NCBI GenBank assembly: GCA_002378665.1
Contig: DFSO01000040.1
Span: 31,725 to 40,647 of the forward strand
Source of the DNA: Loktanella sp. UBA3435
Lineage (GTDB): Bacteria > Pseudomonadota > Alphaproteobacteria > Rhodobacterales > Rhodobacteraceae
Direction: 5' to 3'
Length of the DNA stretch: 8,923 nucleotides
Shown: in pieces, positions 7,192-8,923 of the stretch
Position numbering within the stretch: position 1 is the first letter of the stretch
How the letters are laid out: every line of letters begins with the position of its first letter
Notes under the pieces: generated by a model
Database searches by the model: none
Seen by the model: the letters and a program-made list of their open reading frames with translations, nothing else
Told to the model about the DNA's origin: nothing
Program-made: the position numbers and the translations under genes

Positions 7192-8592
7192 ATGAATGCT
7201 GCGGCGACGAAACTTCCCCTTGATGTTGGTGCGATCCATTTTGTTGGGATCGGGGGCATTGGTATGTCTGGGATTGCAGAAGTACTTATCAATCACGGCT
7301 ATCAGGTGCAGGGCTCTGATCTGAAGGCAACACCGATCACGGACCGTTTGGCGACGCTTGGGGCCACGATTTTTGTCGGGCAAAAGGCCGAGAATTTGGC
7401 GAATGCTGAGGTGGTTGTTATTTCGAGCGCCATTAAGCCCGGCAACCCAGAACTGGACGAGGCTCGCGCCAAGGGTCTGCCGATTGTGCGCCGTGCCGAG
7501 ATGCTGGCTGAATTGATGCGTTTGAAGTCGAACGTGGCTGTTGCGGGCACGCACGGCAAGACGACGACAACGACGATGGTTTCCGCGCTTTTGGACGAGG
7601 GCGGGCTAGACCCGACTGTAATTAACGGCGGGATTATTCATGCTTACGGCTCGAACGCCCGTATGGGTAAGGGCGAGTGGATGGTGGTTGAGGCCGACGA
7701 GAGCGACGGTACGTTTAACCGTTTGCCCGCGACGATTGCCATCGTGACCAATATCGACCCAGAGCATATGGAACACTGGGGCACGATCGAAAACCTGCGT
7801 CAGGGTTTCTATGAATTCGTGTCGGGTATTCCGTTTTACGGGCTGGCTGTGTGCTGCACTGACCATGCCGAAGTACAGGCGCTTGTGGGTCGTTTGACGG
7901 ATCGCCGCGTCGTGACATACGGCTTTAACGCGCAGGCCGATGTGCGGGTGATGAAGCTGACCTATAAGAACGGCATGGCGCATTTTGACGTCGCGTTGCA
8001 GGCCGAGGGTCTGGTGATTGAGGACTGCGAATTGCCGATGCCCGGCGATCATAACGTGTCCAATGCGCTGGCGGCTGTGGCTGTTGCCCGTCACTTGGGC
8101 ATGAAAAAGGAAGAAATCCGCGCCGCGTTGAAGAAATTTGGTGGTGTGAACCGCCGCTTTACCCGCGTGGGCGAAGTGAACGGTGTCACGATCATCGACG
8201 ATTACGCGCACCACCCTGTCGAGATTGCAGCCGCCTTGCGGGCCGCGCGTCAGGCGACCGAGGGCCGCGTGATTGCCGTGCATCAGCCGCACCGTTTCAG
8301 CCGCTTGAGCCACCACTTTGATGAGTTCTGTGCCTGCTTTAACGATGCTGATGTGATCGGGATTTCGGACGTTTACGCCGCGGGCGAGGCCCCGATTGAA
8401 GGCGCATCACGTGACGATCTGGTCGCAGGACTGGTTCGCCACGGGCACCGCCATGCACGCGCTGTTGGGTCCGAAGACGATCTGGAACGGCTGGTGCGCG
8501 AACAAGCAAAACCGGGTGATATGGTGATTTGTCTCGGCGCAGGGACGATTAGCGCTTGGGCGAACGGGCTGCCTGCGCGTTTGAAGGGGTAA
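7192..8592 (+). CDS. murC: UDP-N-acetylmuramate--L-alanine ligase
   Basis: MurC is the cytoplasmic Mur ligase that joins L-alanine to UDP-MurNAc using ATP, the step before MurD. It has 466 residues, the usual size. Visible motifs in order are the UDP-binding GIGGIGMSGIAE (19-30), P-loop AGTHGKTTTT (118-127), EADESDGTF (167-175), VTNIDPEHMEHW (185-196), PGDHNVSNALAA (284-295), RRFTRVG (321-327), DDYAHHPVEI (336-345), HQPHRFSR (364-371) and GAGTIS (449-454). Nothing needed for activity is missing. The start ATG 7192 is set by the conserved N terminus. The site before it is weak (GAAAG, 7178-7182). The gene is probably in one transcript with ftsW and murG. Its last codons carry AAGGGG, which serves as the ribosome binding site of the next reading frame. 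Confidence 0.98.
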   Translation: MNAAATKLPLDVGAIHFVGIGGIGMSGIAEVLINHGYQVQGSDLKATPITDRLATLGATIFVGQKAENLANAEVVVISSAIKPGNPELDEARAKGLPIVRRAEMLAELMRLKSNVAVAGTHGKTTTTTMVSALLDEGGLDPTVINGGIIHAYGSNARMGKGEWMVVEADESDGTFNRLPATIAIVTNIDPEHMEHWGTIENLRQGFYEFVSGIPFYGLAVCCTDHAEVQALVGRLTDRRVVTYGFNAQADVRVMKLTYKNGMAHFDVALQAEGLVIEDCELPMPGDHNVSNALAAVAVARHLGMKKEEIRAALKKFGGVNRRFTRVGEVNGVTIIDDYAHHPVEIAAALRAARQATEGRVIAVHQPHRFSRLSHHFDEFCACFNDADVIGISDVYAAGEAPIEGASRDDLVAGLVRHGHRHARAVGSEDDLERLVREQAKPGDMVICLGAGTISAWANGLPARLKG

Positions 8593-8596
8593 GTGA

Positions 8597-8923
8597 GTGG
8601 AGATTGCTGAGGTTCAGGATAGGGAGAGCCTAGAGCGGTATTTGGAGGCGTTGCCAGAGGATGAGCGGCGTGAAGTTGCGGTGCGGGTTGCGTTTCGTGC
8701 GGCGGCGCGGGTGCTGCCCATTGCCGCGCTAAACTTTGCCTTAAGCCAAGCATACATAATGCGTGATCTTACAGCTGTTTCAATTTTTGGCGCTTTGTCA
8801 ATTGCTGGGGTTGCCGCTCTTACATCTACCCCTGCAATTGCCACTTCCGCCGCCGACAACGCGTCCTTCACTGCCACCGCTGCCGCCGATAAGCCCTCCT
8901 TCGCTGTCGCCGCCGCCGCCGCC
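8597..8923 (+). CDS. Alanine-rich repeat protein of unknown function, 3' end outside the window
   Basis: An open frame of 109 codons starts at GTG 8597 and reaches the window end without a stop. AAGGGG at 8584-8589, inside the murC end, is a strong Shine-Dalgarno seven bases ahead, and only four bases separate it from the murC stop. Translation is therefore probably coupled to murC. The first 45 residues are charged and helical (ESLERYLEALPEDERR, then VAVRVAFRAAARVLP). Residues about 58-77 are hydrophobic (TAVSIFGALSIAGVAALTST). From about residue 85 comes an alanine-rich stretch with an 11-residue unit, AADNASFTATA then AADKPSFAVAA, continuing as poly-Ala. I recall roseobacter proteins with a similar order (ESLE..L....., RAALRVLP, RDLTA, SGVAA, then Ala-rich repeats), but have not searched. 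An alternative is a separate secreted protein from ATG 8759, whose start resembles a signal peptide ending TPAIA. There is no ribosome binding site there. Function is unknown. Confidence 0.65.
   Translation, partial: MEIAEVQDRESLERYLEALPEDERREVAVRVAFRAAARVLPIAALNFALSQAYIMRDLTAVSIFGALSIAGVAALTSTPAIATSAADNASFTATAAADKPSFAVAAAAA
8849..8923 (+). repeat. 33-base tandem repeat ending in a GCC run
   Basis: Two imperfect 33-base units lie at 8849-8881 and 8882-8914, both in frame with the reading frame from 8597 and encoding AADxxSFxxxA. The start of a possible third unit (GCC GCC GCC) is cut by the window end. (GCC)5 occupies 8909-8923. The array may continue beyond the window. Confidence 0.6.

Noticed and set aside
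6189..7292. A 367-codon open frame on the minus strand opposite murG and the start of murC
   Set aside because: It mirrors the murG/murC coding frame, its product is rich in Arg, His and Asn with no recognisable fold, and the plus-strand genes show full families of motifs. It is a shadow frame.
8614..8877. An 87-codon minus-strand frame at the window end
   Set aside because: It lies opposite the better supported GTG frame, which has a strong ribosome binding site and murC coupling. Its Ala/Arg/Ser-rich product is typical of antisense to GC-rich coding DNA.
1..8923. CRISPR array, tRNA/rRNA, transposase or defence system
   Set aside because: No regularly spaced repeats, cloverleaf-like stretches, transposase-like proteins or known defence domains were seen in any frame.

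Overview
The window is a piece of the division and cell-wall (dcw) gene cluster of an alphaproteobacterium, most likely a member of the Rhodobacteraceae (Roseobacter group). This rests on the gene set, on protein sequences that look like the roseobacter versions of MurD, FtsW, MurG and MurC, and on two accessory families (a coiled-coil/TPR protein and an alanine-rich repeat protein) that I recall mainly from this group. The family assignment comes from recognition, not from a search.

Layout, left to right. Bases 1-126 hold no gene. Bases 127-1117 (+) hold a TPR-repeat gene broken by a deletion/frameshift near 851-860. murD follows at 1198-2595 (+). Then comes a block on the opposite strand: a family-2 glycosyltransferase gene interrupted by an in-frame TAA (2673-3506, -) and an intact HI0933/BaiN-type flavoprotein gene (3536-4705, -). 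A 215-base divergent intergenic region (4706-4920) leads to ftsW (4921-6087, +), murG (6084-7169, +, overlapping ftsW by 4 bases) and murC (7192-8592, +). A GTG-started reading frame with a good ribosome binding site opens 4 bases after murC and runs off the window end (8597-8923, +). It encodes an alanine-rich protein with 11-residue repeats.

The four intact + strand wall genes work together. MurC adds L-Ala and MurD adds D-Glu to the UDP-MurNAc peptide in the cytoplasm. MurG converts lipid I to lipid II at the inner membrane. FtsW polymerises lipid II at the septum. The accessory genes placed among them have no evident wall function. Two of the four are broken (TPR gene and glycosyltransferase), so the space around murD looks like a site where cargo was inserted and is decaying, although sequence or assembly error has to be excluded.

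I found no CRISPR array, RNA gene, insertion sequence, phage gene or recognisable defence system. The best candidates for something undescribed are the alanine-rich repeat gene coupled to murC and the two gene-breaking lesions.
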